From NCBI GenBank assembly GCA_963840425.1, contig CAWIYZ010000011.1:1-64000 (forward strand): 64,000 bases of DNA, written 5' to 3'. Source of the DNA: CADEFX01 sp963840425 (GTDB lineage Bacteria > Pseudomonadota > Alphaproteobacteria > Rhizobiales > Hyphomicrobiaceae). The notes beneath the pieces are model-generated. The model had not been told where the DNA came from. It searched no databases and worked only from the letters and a program-made list of their open reading frames with translations. The translations under genes were made by a program, and so were the position numbers. This document shows positions 19,301 through 27,412 of the stretch, in pieces. Within the stretch, counting starts at the first letter, position 1. Each line of letters opens with the position of its first letter.

Positions 19301-19482
19301 TCGGCCACGGTTTGCGCGCTGGCGCCGGAATAGGTAGCTGAGACCGTCACCGTCGGCGGAACGATCTCGGGAAACTGGGTGAGAGGCAGTCCAAAATAGG
19401 AGATGATGCCGACGATCGTGATGAAGAGCGACAGGACGGCCGCGAAGATCGGGCGGGCAATGAAGAACCGGCTGAAGTGCAT
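16318..19482 (-). CDS. RND multidrug efflux permease (HAE1 family, AcrB-like)
   Basis: The 1054-residue length and layout are standard for HAE1 permeases. It starts with FSRFFIARPIFAAVLSLF, followed by the first porter domain, TM2-7 with the proton-relay pair in GIAVDDAIVVVENVERR (about residue 410), the second porter domain and TM8-12. It forms the inner-membrane trimer that drives export of hydrophobic drugs by proton antiport. It lies 15 bases after the adaptor gene and is clearly co-transcribed. No TolC-like outer-membrane channel is encoded nearby, so a channel from elsewhere must be used. This gene is intact over 3.1 kb, in contrast to several frameshifted genes in the window. Confidence 0.95.
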   Translation of the reverse strand: MHFSRFFIARPIFAAVLSLFITIVGIISYFGLPLTQFPEIVPPTVTVSATYSGASAQTVADTVAAVIEQEVNGVENMIYMYSQSTSDGAMTLTVTFDIGTDIDKAQVLVQNRVASAEPRLPEEVRRSGVTVRKNNPDLLLVVHMVSPDRTYDQLYISNYALLNVRDVLARIEGAGSVNLFGAREYSMRVWLDPERIAALNMTAEEVVSALRQQNVQVAGGMIAEPPMRQTGAFQVPLQFKGRLRDASEFEDIIIKSGRDGRVVLLKDVARIELGALNYATYGYQNGVPAIVVAVTQAPGSDALKTANAIKAAMVEISKSFPRGLEYRIVYNPTEFIEVSIRELYKTILEAIAMVVLVILLFLQTWRATVIPVIAIPVSLIGTCAMMLMLGYSINTLTLFGLVLAVGIAVDDAIVVVENVERRLKEGLAPGDAARATMDEVGTALISIALVLSAVFIPTAFVSGITGQFYRQFAVTIASATIISAFVSLTLSPALAAILFKPHDHHAKSWIVMAPVHMLFRVFNLGFNALARGYSALVRTLARFTVPMLVLYAGLIAFAITFVMRMPTGFIPALDRGILIVSLQLPPGASLERTDEVVKKVQDVLHATPGIKYTNGYTGRSGSTFTNGSNVAAIFCVLDDFVERHDKGLSVQNVARDVRERLARDIREATALVFIPPPVRGVGGTSGFSMRLQDRAGIGSEAFSRAAQELIRSANATPGIVNTFTTFSTGTPQIFVDVDRVKAQMLRVPMANIFEALRVYMGSAYVNDFNMFGRTYRVTAQADGAFRLDAENISRIRVRNVDGQMVPLGSLVTFRETTGPDRVPRYNLFPAIEINGQSAPGVSSGQALAIMQELAGRTLPVGVTYEWTDLSYQEKKTGRTGYYIFVLSVLFVFLALAAQYESWSLPFAIILIVPMCLLSAVFGVWLHGQDINILTQVSFVVLIGLAAKNAILIVEFARQLEDRGHDIVSAAVEACQLRLRPVLMTSMAFTSGVLPLYFSKGAGAEMRNALGTGVFWGMIGVTLFGLIFTPVFYVVMRKLVTRRKRTLAQAAQPAE

Positions 19483-19497
19483 GGCCCGTCTCGCGGA

Positions 19498-20703
19498 TTA
19501 GGGTGCAGCCGTCGACACGCTGCGAGCGCCGGAGTGCGACAGCTTGATCTGCTCGCGGCTCGCCTGCACCTTCTCACCCGGCCGGGCGCGCTGAAGGCCT
19601 TTAGTTACGGTCCAGTCCTCGGCCCCTACACCCTCCCGGATGACCCTCAGTCCATTGACCACGGGCCCCAACCGCACCGTCTTGCGCGACACAGTGCCGT
19701 CCTCGGCGACGACGAGAACATATTTGCTACTCTGATCTGTGGCGATCGCCTCGTCAGGGAGAAGCACGGCATCATATCTGCTCGAGCCGGCCAGACGTAC
19801 GCGCGCGAACATGCCCGGCGAGAACAGCTGCGCCTTGTTGTCCACCACCGCCCGCACACGCAGCGTCGCAGTACCGGCATCCAGCCGATTGTCGATGAAA
19901 TCGAGCTGGCCCTTGTGCGCGAACTTGGTCTCGTCGGGCAGCGCCAATTCCACCGTGGTGCCGAGCTGTGCCGCTCCCGAGCCGCCGTCACGCTCTGCCA
20001 GCCGCTTGTACTTGATGTAGTTGTTCTCGCTCACATCGAAGTAGATGTAAATCGGATCCTGGCTGACGATAGTGGTGAGCAACGTCGGGTTGCTGGCTGC
20101 GCCGGCCGAAATCCAGCTGCCCTGACTGACGGACGAACGGCTGATGCGGCCAGCAATTGGCGCCGTGATGCGGGTGAACGAAAGCTCGAGCTCGGCCGTG
20201 GCGGTTTTGGCTTGCGAGACTTTCACCGCCGCCAGGGCCTCCTTCAGCAGATTGCTGCGGTCCTCGAAGGTCTTCTCCGACATGATCCGCCGCTCCAGGA
20301 GCGGTTTGCCACGCTCGACGTCGGCGACCAGATTGTCGGCCTTGGTCTGCACTTGCGCCAGCTCTGCCTTCGCCTGCTCCAGCGCCCGCTCGAACGACCG
20401 TGGATCGAGGACGTAGAGCAAGTCGCCCTTCTGCACGATCTGACCGTCCTTGAAAGCCACCACATCCAGATGGCCGGACACGCGGGTTCGTACGTCCACA
20501 GTGTCGATGGCATCGAACCGGCCGGTGTACTCGTCCCAATCGATGATTGGCTCGATAAGCGGCCGGCTGACGGTTACAGCCGGAGCTGCCGAGCCCTTGG
20601 CCTCGTTTTTGGCCTGGGGACGATCGCAGGCTGCCAACAACGCCCCCGCGATCATGACGAGGCCAATGACCGCCACCCCCCTGCGTGCACTCGCGTCATG
20701 CAT
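19498..20703 (-). CDS. RND efflux periplasmic adaptor (membrane fusion) lipoprotein
   Basis: The 401-residue product begins with a lipoprotein signal ending in LLAAC, so it is probably anchored to the inner membrane. Then come the adaptor modules: barrel-sandwich (VDVRTRVSGHLDVVAFKDGQ), a long alpha-hairpin (LEQAKAELAQVQTKADNLVA) and the matching half SSVSQGSWISAGAA. The beta-barrel and membrane-proximal domain (VRLGPVVNGLRVIREGV) complete it. It links the RND permease to an outer-membrane channel. ATG 20703 is selected over upstream starts because of the lipoprotein signal and GAGGGTCC upstream. Confidence 0.92.
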   Translation of the reverse strand: MHDASARRGVAVIGLVMIAGALLAACDRPQAKNEAKGSAAPAVTVSRPLIEPIIDWDEYTGRFDAIDTVDVRTRVSGHLDVVAFKDGQIVQKGDLLYVLDPRSFERALEQAKAELAQVQTKADNLVADVERGKPLLERRIMSEKTFEDRSNLLKEALAAVKVSQAKTATAELELSFTRITAPIAGRISRSSVSQGSWISAGAASNPTLLTTIVSQDPIYIYFDVSENNYIKYKRLAERDGGSGAAQLGTTVELALPDETKFAHKGQLDFIDNRLDAGTATLRVRAVVDNKAQLFSPGMFARVRLAGSSRYDAVLLPDEAIATDQSSKYVLVVAEDGTVSRKTVRLGPVVNGLRVIREGVGAEDWTVTKGLQRARPGEKVQASREQIKLSHSGARSVSTAAP

Positions 20704-20762
20704 CGTCGTCGGACCCTCAGACTTAGGGCGGCACGTACGTGAAAAAGACGCACACGCCACCC

Positions 20763-20781
20763 CGGGCCCTTACGGGGCCCG
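20763..20781. terminator. GC-rich hairpin between TPR gene and efflux operon
   Basis: CGGGCCC and GGGCCCG pair perfectly around a 5-base loop (TTACG). It lies 120 bases beyond the stop of the TPR gene (20904, minus strand) and upstream of the adaptor gene. There is no T-tract, so it may be a weak terminator or a leader structure. Confidence 0.35.
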
Positions 20782-20903
20782 CCTCAACCTCATGCAATAG
20801 TCCTAGCAGCTCAAAGGGAAATTGTAACGTGCTCGACTGCGCGTTGTGTGGGCAAGACGCAGCCCTTCGGGCGAGCACTTTGCGGCACCGGCCGGCATGT
20901 GCG

Positions 20904-22622
20904 CTACTTGAAGAGCAGATCGAACAGCGTCTTGGGCTGCTGCTTGGGCTGGCGATTGCCGCGATCGCCGGAATAGCCTTCGGATTGTGCCCAGGGCGCC
21001 CAGAACGGGACGCCTTTGCCAGATTTCCATGGTGAATCGGAGCTTGTGATGCGGCGCTGACCCGGCAATCCCTCCTTCTTGAGCCTGAGAGGGTATTCCT
21101 CTGTGTAGCCATCGACGCTCGCAACCATCAGCCGGCTCTCGTCCCAGGTCCAGGTCGACAGCCGATCGCCTTGACGGAAGGTCTCGACAGCCAGCACCGT
21201 GCGCGTTGGCAGATCGAGCACGGCCGCGTGCTCGACATCCTCCAGTCCGCGCGGTCCCTCGACCTTTCCCGCCGAAAATCGCAGGACGCCAATGCCCTTG
21301 AAGGGAGGCTTCTTCGCGTCCCACTCGACGAGACGCGGCTGCCCCTCGCTCATCATCTCGAGCGGCACAGTGAGCTTGGGAAACTCGGGATTGGTCGCGT
21401 GATAGCGGTTGGCCCGCACAAACACCTGCCAGCGATCGAGCGCCAGCCCGGGAACTTCGGTCTCTTCGCTTTCCGCCGCCGCTCCCAGGCGCTCGAGTGC
21501 AGCAGCGGCTTCACTCAACATCGGCTTCAGGGCAACGGCTTTTCGCAGCTCGGCCACGGCCTCATCCGTTTCCCCAGCCGCCTCCAGCATCTCCCCGCGC
21601 ACCCAAAGCACCTCGGCGCGCCCAGGCTCGAGCCGCATCGCCCGGTCCATGTCTCTCTGGCCCGATGCAGGCTGTCCCATCTGCTTGTACACCCACGCGC
21701 GATAAGCGTAGGCCGTCGCCGAGCGTGGCTCGAGCTCGATAGCACGGCCCAAATCGTTCAGGGCATCGTTGTGGGCATCCGCCTTGGCATTGGCAAAGCC
21801 ACGGGCTTCCAGAGCCCTCGCCGATTTGGGATCGATCTCGAGCGCCCTGTCGAAGTCCTTCAGCGCCGATGCGGTATTGTCGGCGGCGAGATAGGCTTGG
21901 CCGCGCAAAAGGTAGATTTCGATATTGCTCGGATCGAAAGCGATGGCGCGGCTCAAGTCCTCGATGGCCTCCTCGTATCGTTCAAGCACGAGCTTGGCCT
22001 CGGCTCGGGCGCGATAGCCCGGGCCGAACCTGGCATCGAAGCCTACGGCACGATTGATATCTCTCAGCGCCGCGTGCGGGCGGTTCTGGGCGAGATGCAA
22101 CCGGGCGCGGCCGTTCAGAGGAGCAGGACTTGAAGAATTGAGTTGGATCGCCTTCGAGAAATCGCGAATCGCAGCATCCTGCTCACCCAGCTTGACGAGG
22201 CCGTTGGCACGATTGTTGAAGGCGGCCGCGTAGCCGGGCGCCAGCACGAGCGCGCGATCGAAGTCCTTGATCGCCTCCCTGTAGAGGCCAAGGCTCAGAA
22301 GCACGATGCCACGATTGTTGTAGGCCGACGCCCCTTCGGGAAAGAGCTGCACGGCGCGATTGAAGTCCTCGATGGCAGCACGCGGCTGGTCGAGCCGCTG
22401 GTAGGCGACACCGCGGTCGTTGTGCAGCGTGGCGCGCCGATCGTTCGGAACACTCTGGTCCTTCAAGGCCTCGGTGTAGAGATCAATCGCCTGTTGCACG
22501 CTGCCCCGCTGCATGGCGGCGGCCGCATCCTTGGCGCGCACAAGCCCCTCCTCGCCGGCGCCTATGGCTCGGTACGAAGCTGCCGCCACCATAAGAAGGC
22601 TCAAGATAACCAGCCGGCGCAT
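20904..22622 (-). CDS. Secreted TPR-repeat protein
   Basis: The 572-residue product has a signal peptide (MRRLVILSLLMVAAASYRAI). It is followed by about nine consecutive TPR units between residues 30 and 370 with the usual A-x-x-x-Y/F-N-N-R-G and D-P pattern, for example AYNNRGIVLLSLGLYREAIK and DFDRALVLAPGYAAAFNNRA. The remaining ~180 residues form a separate domain (LALDRWQVFVRANRYHATNP, then WTWDESRLMVASVDGYTEE). The C-terminal domain is not recognised. TPR arrays mediate protein-protein contacts, here in the periplasm. It stands alone, upstream of but on the same strand as the efflux operon. Confidence 0.85.
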   Translation of the reverse strand: MRRLVILSLLMVAAASYRAIGAGEEGLVRAKDAAAAMQRGSVQQAIDLYTEALKDQSVPNDRRATLHNDRGVAYQRLDQPRAAIEDFNRAVQLFPEGASAYNNRGIVLLSLGLYREAIKDFDRALVLAPGYAAAFNNRANGLVKLGEQDAAIRDFSKAIQLNSSSPAPLNGRARLHLAQNRPHAALRDINRAVGFDARFGPGYRARAEAKLVLERYEEAIEDLSRAIAFDPSNIEIYLLRGQAYLAADNTASALKDFDRALEIDPKSARALEARGFANAKADAHNDALNDLGRAIELEPRSATAYAYRAWVYKQMGQPASGQRDMDRAMRLEPGRAEVLWVRGEMLEAAGETDEAVAELRKAVALKPMLSEAAAALERLGAAAESEETEVPGLALDRWQVFVRANRYHATNPEFPKLTVPLEMMSEGQPRLVEWDAKKPPFKGIGVLRFSAGKVEGPRGLEDVEHAAVLDLPTRTVLAVETFRQGDRLSTWTWDESRLMVASVDGYTEEYPLRLKKEGLPGQRRITSSDSPWKSGKGVPFWAPWAQSEGYSGDRGNRQPKQQPKTLFDLLFK

Positions 22623-22748
22623 GCCCTGCCTTTCATCCGGTCTTCACTTCGTGCTCCGCGCACGCGAACCAGCGACGTCCAGCGCAGGTTTGGCATAGCA
22701 TCGCGACCGGGAAAGGGCGAGCCCGCGGATCGCAAAAAAGCAAGGATT

Positions 22749-23783
22749 CTACGATAGTTCGGCACGAACGAGGGCCGCACCGTCGGCCAGAGCCTTCAGC
22801 TTTGCGAAGGCCAGCTCCCGCGACATGTATTTCATCCCGCAATCGGGTGCAGGGACGAGCTTGTCGGGGCCCACGAATTTCAGGCCGGCGCGGATGCGCT
22901 CTGCCACACGCTCCGGCGTCTCGGCGCTCTTGTCGCCGAGATCGAGCACGCCAAGCATGACCTTTTTCGGCGCCAGCTCCTTGAGAATACCCAGATCGAG
23001 CTTGGGCTGAGCGGCTTCGATGGAGATTTGCTCTGCCGTCGTATCGGCAAGCTCCGGCAGGAACGAATAGCCGACCGGCTTCGCCCCCGGCACCACTGCG
23101 GCATAGCCGAAACACAAATGCACAACGGTGGGCACCTTGATGCCTTCGAGCGCGCGGTTGATGGCCTTCACGGCAATGCGCCTTGCCGCGTCGGGATCGT
23201 TGCGCAGCCACGGCTCGTCGAGCTGAATGACGTCGGCGCCGGCCTTGACGAGATCATGCGCTTCCGCATTCACGGCGGCGGCATAGTCCATCACCATCTC
23301 GTCGGCATCCTTGTAGAATTCGTTCTTCGCCTGCTGGCTCATCGTGAACGGGCCCGGCAGCGTGATCTTCGCCAACCGATCGGTGTTGCGACGAAGGAAC
23401 TCCATATCGCGCACTTCGACCGCGCGCGTGCGGCGGATGCGACCGACCACGCGCGGCACGGGCGTCGACGCCTGACTACCCGTGCGCGCGATCACCTCGC
23501 CGGGCGTCGATGCGTCGATGCCTTCGAGCGCCGTAGCGAAGCGGTTGGAGTAGCTCTCGCGGCGCGCCTCGCCGTCGGTAATGACGTCGATGCCCGCGCG
23601 TTCCATGTCGCGGATGGCAAGGATCGTCGCGTCATCCTGCGCTTGCTCGAGCATGGGCTCTGGAATGCGCCAGATGTTCATGCGTACGCGCGGCACGGAC
23701 TTCGACAGCATCTCGCGATTGACGAGCCAGTCGGGTTGCGGATAGCTGCCGACCACGGTCGTGGGCAAGATCTTGTTGGGCAT
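22749..23783 (-). CDS. MetE-like (cobalamin-independent methionine synthase C-terminal domain) methyltransferase
   Basis: The 344-residue product is a stand-alone version of the MetE catalytic domain. It starts TTVVGSYPQPDWLV and keeps the DGEARRESY block and DVIQLDEPWLRND. The zinc ligands are HLC (in VVHLCFGYAA) and the late Cys in PAPDCGMKYM. It lacks the N-terminal MetE half, so it is the short archaeal/MesD-like type that often uses methyl donors or acceptors other than folate and homocysteine. ATG at 23783 has AGGGAAA upstream. It follows the last ABC gene by 76 bases on the same strand, so it probably belongs to that operon. Its substrate may be what the transporter imports. Confidence 0.85.
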   Translation of the reverse strand: MPNKILPTTVVGSYPQPDWLVNREMLSKSVPRVRMNIWRIPEPMLEQAQDDATILAIRDMERAGIDVITDGEARRESYSNRFATALEGIDASTPGEVIARTGSQASTPVPRVVGRIRRTRAVEVRDMEFLRRNTDRLAKITLPGPFTMSQQAKNEFYKDADEMVMDYAAAVNAEAHDLVKAGADVIQLDEPWLRNDPDAARRIAVKAINRALEGIKVPTVVHLCFGYAAVVPGAKPVGYSFLPELADTTAEQISIEAAQPKLDLGILKELAPKKVMLGVLDLGDKSAETPERVAERIRAGLKFVGPDKLVPAPDCGMKYMSRELAFAKLKALADGAALVRAELS

Positions 23784-23859
23784 CGGTCGTTTCCCTGTGT
23801 GTGTTCCGAGCGCATTGGCTTGCGACCCGAGCCTGTACTGCCAAATGCAAGTGATGCGT

Positions 23860-24672
23860 CTATGCCGCCGCTGGCGCCGGCGCGCCCTGCGCGACCGGGC
23901 GTGGTGATGTCTGCTCTTTGCGCCCCGCCGACTGCCACACGACCATACGCCGTTCCAACGCGCGCGCCAGGATGTCATAAGCCACCGAAAGTACGAGAAT
24001 GGCCAAAATACCGGCGAAGACACGCGGGCTGTCGAGGATGGTGCGGTTCAGCGTCACGAGATAGCCGATGCCCGCCGACGCCGTGAGCATTTCGGAGACG
24101 ACGACGCCGATGATCGCAAGCGCGCCGCCGAGGCGCAATCCACCGAACACCGTCGGCAGCGATGCCGGAATGATGACGCGCGTGATCTGCTGGTACAGTG
24201 TCGCTCCCATGCTGCGTGCCGCGAGTACGAATTGCGGATCGATGGTGCGTATGCCGGCGGCCGTCGAAAGCATCACCGGGAAAAAGCCGTAGATGCCGGC
24301 GAACAGGATCTTCGACTGCGAGCCGATGCCGAACCAGGCGGTGAAGATGGGGTAGAGAATGACGATCGGCACGGCATAGAGGCTGGAGAAAACGGGCAGC
24401 AGCAGATCGCGCAGCAGCGCAACGCCGCCGACAGTGGCGCCGACGACGATGCCAAATCCGCAGGCGATCACCATGGCGAGTGCCACCTCGTACAGAGTGA
24501 CGAGCAGTGCCGCGGCGTATTTGTCCAAATCGGTCCACAGGACGCCGAGCGTCTTCGACAACCGCGGTAGGAACAGCTCCGGCAGCAGTCCGGTCAGCGG
24601 CACTACCTCCCACAAGATCAAGAGGACGACCAAAATGCCCCAACGGACGGTCTTGGGATCGGGACGTTGCAT
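23860..24672 (-). CDS. ABC transporter permease (SsuC/TauC type)
   Basis: The 270-residue inner-membrane protein has about six membrane helices. Its BPD_transp_1 coupling loop reads FVLAARSMGATLYQQITRVIIP (EAA-like motif), typical of nitrate/sulfonate/taurine permeases. It is the second permease of the importer, eight bases after the ATPase gene. Two different permeases with one ATPase suggest a heterodimeric channel. Confidence 0.9.
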   Translation of the reverse strand: MQRPDPKTVRWGILVVLLILWEVVPLTGLLPELFLPRLSKTLGVLWTDLDKYAAALLVTLYEVALAMVIACGFGIVVGATVGGVALLRDLLLPVFSSLYAVPIVILYPIFTAWFGIGSQSKILFAGIYGFFPVMLSTAAGIRTIDPQFVLAARSMGATLYQQITRVIIPASLPTVFGGLRLGGALAIIGVVVSEMLTASAGIGYLVTLNRTILDSPRVFAGILAILVLSVAYDILARALERRMVVWQSAGRKEQTSPRPVAQGAPAPAAA

Positions 24673-24680
24673 CGAAGACC

Positions 24681-25481
24681 TCAGGTGGACTTGCGGATCT
24701 GCTGCCAGATGCGGTCGCGCAGGCGGCCGAACGTGTCGGTCGCCATCATCTCATAGGTGCGCGGGCGTGGCAGATTGACCTCGATGTGGTCGATAATCCG
24801 GCCCGGACGCGACGACATCACAAGCACCTCGTCGGCGAGGTAGACCGCCTCGGTCAGGCTGTGCGTGATGAAAACGACCGTCTTGTTGGTCGTCGACCAG
24901 ATGCGCAGCAGCTCGTGGCCCATGGTCATGCGGGTCTGCTCATCGAGTGCGGCGAAAGGCTCGTCCATCAACAGGACCGGCGGATCCTGGACCAGACCGC
25001 GCGCAATCGAGACGCGCTGCTTCATCCCGCCCGACAGTTCATGCGGATAGCGTTCGCCGAAGCCGGTGAGACCCACGAGCGACAGCATCGGCTCGGACCT
25101 GCGGCGGCGCTCTGCGCGCGACATCCCGCGCAGGCTCAGCGGGAATTCGATATTGTCGAGTGTCGTCAGCCAGGGAAAGAGGCTCGCCTCCTGGAAGATG
25201 ACACCGACCCGTTCTGGGTCGGGCTTCAGGATCGGCTGCCCCTGGCAAAGGATACGGCCCTCGCTTTGCTGGCGCAGCCCCGCCATCATCATCAGTAGCG
25301 ACGTTTTCCCGCATCCGCTCGGACCGACGATGACGACGAACCGGCCTTTGCCGACGTTCATGGAAACGTTGCTCAAGGCGGGCACGCCGCCTTCCGCGGC
25401 GGCGTAGACGTGGTTGACGCGGTCGACCTCGATTGCTGCCCCTCCCGTCTGGGCCGCCTTCACGTTCGCCACGTACTGCAT
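24681..25481 (-). CDS. ABC transporter ATP-binding protein (SsuB/TauB type)
   Basis: The 266-residue ATPase shows Walker A GPSGCGKTSL, Q-loop VIFQEASLFPW, signature LSGGMKQRVSIARGL, Walker B PVLLMDEPFAALDEQT and the His switch FITHSLTEAV. These are the marks of the nitrate/sulfonate importer class. Its ATG at 25481 lies inside the end of the first permease gene (stop at 25460), a 22-base overlap that implies translational coupling. The frame is open far upstream, but this ATG gives the standard family start. Confidence 0.93.
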   Translation of the reverse strand: MQYVANVKAAQTGGAAIEVDRVNHVYAAAEGGVPALSNVSMNVGKGRFVVIVGPSGCGKTSLLMMMAGLRQQSEGRILCQGQPILKPDPERVGVIFQEASLFPWLTTLDNIEFPLSLRGMSRAERRRRSEPMLSLVGLTGFGERYPHELSGGMKQRVSIARGLVQDPPVLLMDEPFAALDEQTRMTMGHELLRIWSTTNKTVVFITHSLTEAVYLADEVLVMSSRPGRIIDHIEVNLPRPRTYEMMATDTFGRLRDRIWQQIRKST

Positions 25482-26212
25482 CGAGCCTCCAGCAAACGCA
25501 CGGTTTCGTTGAATGCGATGGCCACCACTGCAAGGATGATGACGCCGGCGAAGAGCTGTGGCATCTGAAAATTCTCGCCCCAGTTCGAGATCAGATGGCC
25601 GATCCCTGTGCGTGACGCGTACATCTCCGCGATCATCACGCCGGTGAAATTGAAGATCATCGAGATGCGCAGCGTCTCCAGCAGGACGGGCATCATGCTC
25701 GGCACGTAGATGCGCCGCAGGATTTGCAGCGGCGTCGCACCGAACGAGCGCGCCACCAGGATGTAGTCCGATTTGACGGACTCCACCGCCGCCGTCGCGC
25801 TCATGAGCACCACGAAAGCCGTCGTGAAGGCCGCATAGGCGACCTTCTGCTGAAAGCCGATGCCGAACACGAGGATGAATAGCGGCAGGAAGATCGATTT
25901 GGGAATGCTGAAGACGTAGAACAGCATCGGCTTGAAGATCGCGCCGAGATAAGGGAACTCGGCAATCGCCACTCCGGCGGCAGCACCGATCGGGACCGCA
26001 ATGACGAAGGCGACGATGACCTCCAGCGCCGTGACGAGGATCGCCTCCTGGACGACCGGACGGGCGAGCTGGATCTGCAGGGTCGCCATCACGTCGCTGA
26101 GCGGCGGCAGGAGCATGGGATTGACGATGCCGGCGCGCGGCGCGAACTCCCAAGCCCCGAGCACCAGAGCCAGCATGGCCAGCCGCACGAGAATGTTGTG
26201 CGAACGCTTCAC
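25460..26212 (-). CDS. ABC transporter permease (SsuC/TauC type)
   Basis: The 250-residue membrane protein has six predicted helices and the coupling loop YILVARSFGATPLQILRRIYVP. It pairs with the second permease and the ATPase. A strong hairpin separates it from the binding-protein gene, a common way to make more binding protein than membrane subunits. Confidence 0.9.
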   Translation of the reverse strand: MKRSHNILVRLAMLALVLGAWEFAPRAGIVNPMLLPPLSDVMATLQIQLARPVVQEAILVTALEVIVAFVIAVPIGAAAGVAIAEFPYLGAIFKPMLFYVFSIPKSIFLPLFILVFGIGFQQKVAYAAFTTAFVVLMSATAAVESVKSDYILVARSFGATPLQILRRIYVPSMMPVLLETLRISMIFNFTGVMIAEMYASRTGIGHLISNWGENFQMPQLFAGVIILAVVAIAFNETVRLLEARCSTWRT

Positions 26213-26246
26213 GAGAAACCTGGAAAATGAGAGCTTCGAACGATGG

Positions 26247-26274
26247 CCGGCTGTGCGATGTGCCGCACAGCCGG
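26247..26274 (-). promoter_or_regulatory. Intra-operon hairpin after the binding-protein gene
   Basis: CCGGCTGTGCG and CGCACAGCCGG form a perfect 11-bp stem with the 6-base loop ATGTGC, 22 bases after the stop of the substrate-binding-protein gene (26297). There is no T-run. It probably stabilises the upstream mRNA or partly terminates transcription within the ABC operon. Confidence 0.6.
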
Positions 26275-26296
26275 ATGCGAATGGTTAAGGCGCGTG

Positions 26297-27292
26297 TCAG
26301 ATCTTGGTCGGCACCGGTTTGAACTGGGTGACGAATATCTCGCTCGCCGGCGCTAGATCCTTCATGCCGATCATGCGGCCCATATCGAGAGCGCGCTCCA
26401 TCCACTCGAGCTTCATCTCGCCGGTGCGCGACAGATGCATGATATTGCCGTCGAGCTCGCGCGCCGCGATCGCGTCCGGGATCTCGTCGATCTCGGCCAC
26501 GAGCTTCACGGCGGCTTCCCGATTGGCTTTGTCGACCAGGAAGCCGAGGCCGCCGAAGATGGCGTTCAGCGCCTTCTGAAGGGTCTCCGGCTTTTCCTTG
26601 ATGACCTTGTCGGTGGCGATCCAGCTGCCGGTCGAGTGCGCCGGCACCGCCTGGCCGTAGTCGATCAACGTGCGTGCGACCTTGTCGTCGACCACCTTGT
26701 AGGTCAGCGGCGAGTAGAGAACCGTCGCATCGATGTTGCCAGTCAGCAAATTGGGTACGAGGCCGCCACCACCGAGCGGGACGCGGGTGAACTCGATCTT
26801 GTGCTCGGCGATCGTCCACAGCGCGAGGATATCAGTGCCCGACCCCGCCGAGGTGATGCCGACCTTCTTGCCCGCGATCTCGGATACCTTGGTGATCGGC
26901 GAATCCGTCTTCACGACGAGCTGCCAGCCGTAATAGCCGTTGGCGCCGTTGGCGACACAGCGCGCATTCACGCCGCGCTTGAGGCCCGCGGCAACGCTCG
27001 ACGACGAGTTGAGAATGAGGTCGGCCGCCCCGGCTGCCAGCGCCTCGAAGCCTTCGGCGCCGCTGCGGTAGATCGTCAGCTCGGCCTTCACGCCCTCTTT
27101 GTCGAACAGCTTCTGGCGGATGGCCGTCTCCGCAATGATGGTCGGCCAGTAGGTCTTCGTCGGCACGCCGATGCGGATGACGTTTGCACTTTGGCCGAGT
27201 GCTATGTGCGGGGCAGCCACCGTGGCGCCCAGGCCCGCCAAGACCGTTCGGCGCTGCAATTTCTTATAGGTGATCGGCGAGTAATCGGTCAT
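26297..27292 (-). CDS. ABC transporter substrate-binding protein (NMT1/SsuA-like)
   Basis: The 331-residue product carries a Tat-like signal (LQRRTVLAGLGATVAAPHIA). It has the NMT1/THI5-like periplasmic fold: VIRIGVPTKTYWPTIIAET, then AEGFEALAAGAADLILNSSS and SEIAGKKVGITSAGSG. This class binds sulfonates, pyrimidine precursors, aromatic acids and similar ligands. The closing residues (LAPASEIFVTQFKPVPTKI) are complete. It is the first gene of an operon binding protein, permease, ATPase, permease, MetE-like enzyme. The ligand is unknown. Confidence 0.88.
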   Translation of the reverse strand: MTDYSPITYKKLQRRTVLAGLGATVAAPHIALGQSANVIRIGVPTKTYWPTIIAETAIRQKLFDKEGVKAELTIYRSGAEGFEALAAGAADLILNSSSSVAAGLKRGVNARCVANGANGYYGWQLVVKTDSPITKVSEIAGKKVGITSAGSGTDILALWTIAEHKIEFTRVPLGGGGLVPNLLTGNIDATVLYSPLTYKVVDDKVARTLIDYGQAVPAHSTGSWIATDKVIKEKPETLQKALNAIFGGLGFLVDKANREAAVKLVAEIDEIPDAIAARELDGNIMHLSRTGEMKLEWMERALDMGRMIGMKDLAPASEIFVTQFKPVPTKI

Positions 27293-27412
27293 CTGTCTCC
27301 TCCCGTTCTTATTTCGACGCGATGGCTCGGGAAACCGAGCCCGCGACGTCCTTGGAACACAACATAGACCAAGTCGAAGCTGCAGCTAAAGTGCCTCTGC
27401 CCGGCTGATCCT

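Noticed and set aside
19477..20742. 421-codon plus-strand open frame
   Set aside because: It is antisense to the efflux adaptor gene, which has full domain structure and a lipobox.
24681..26819. Single 712-codon reading of the ABC ATPase frame
   Set aside because: Only the part from ATG 25481 is the ATPase. The upstream part is out-of-frame translation of the permease and binding-protein genes.
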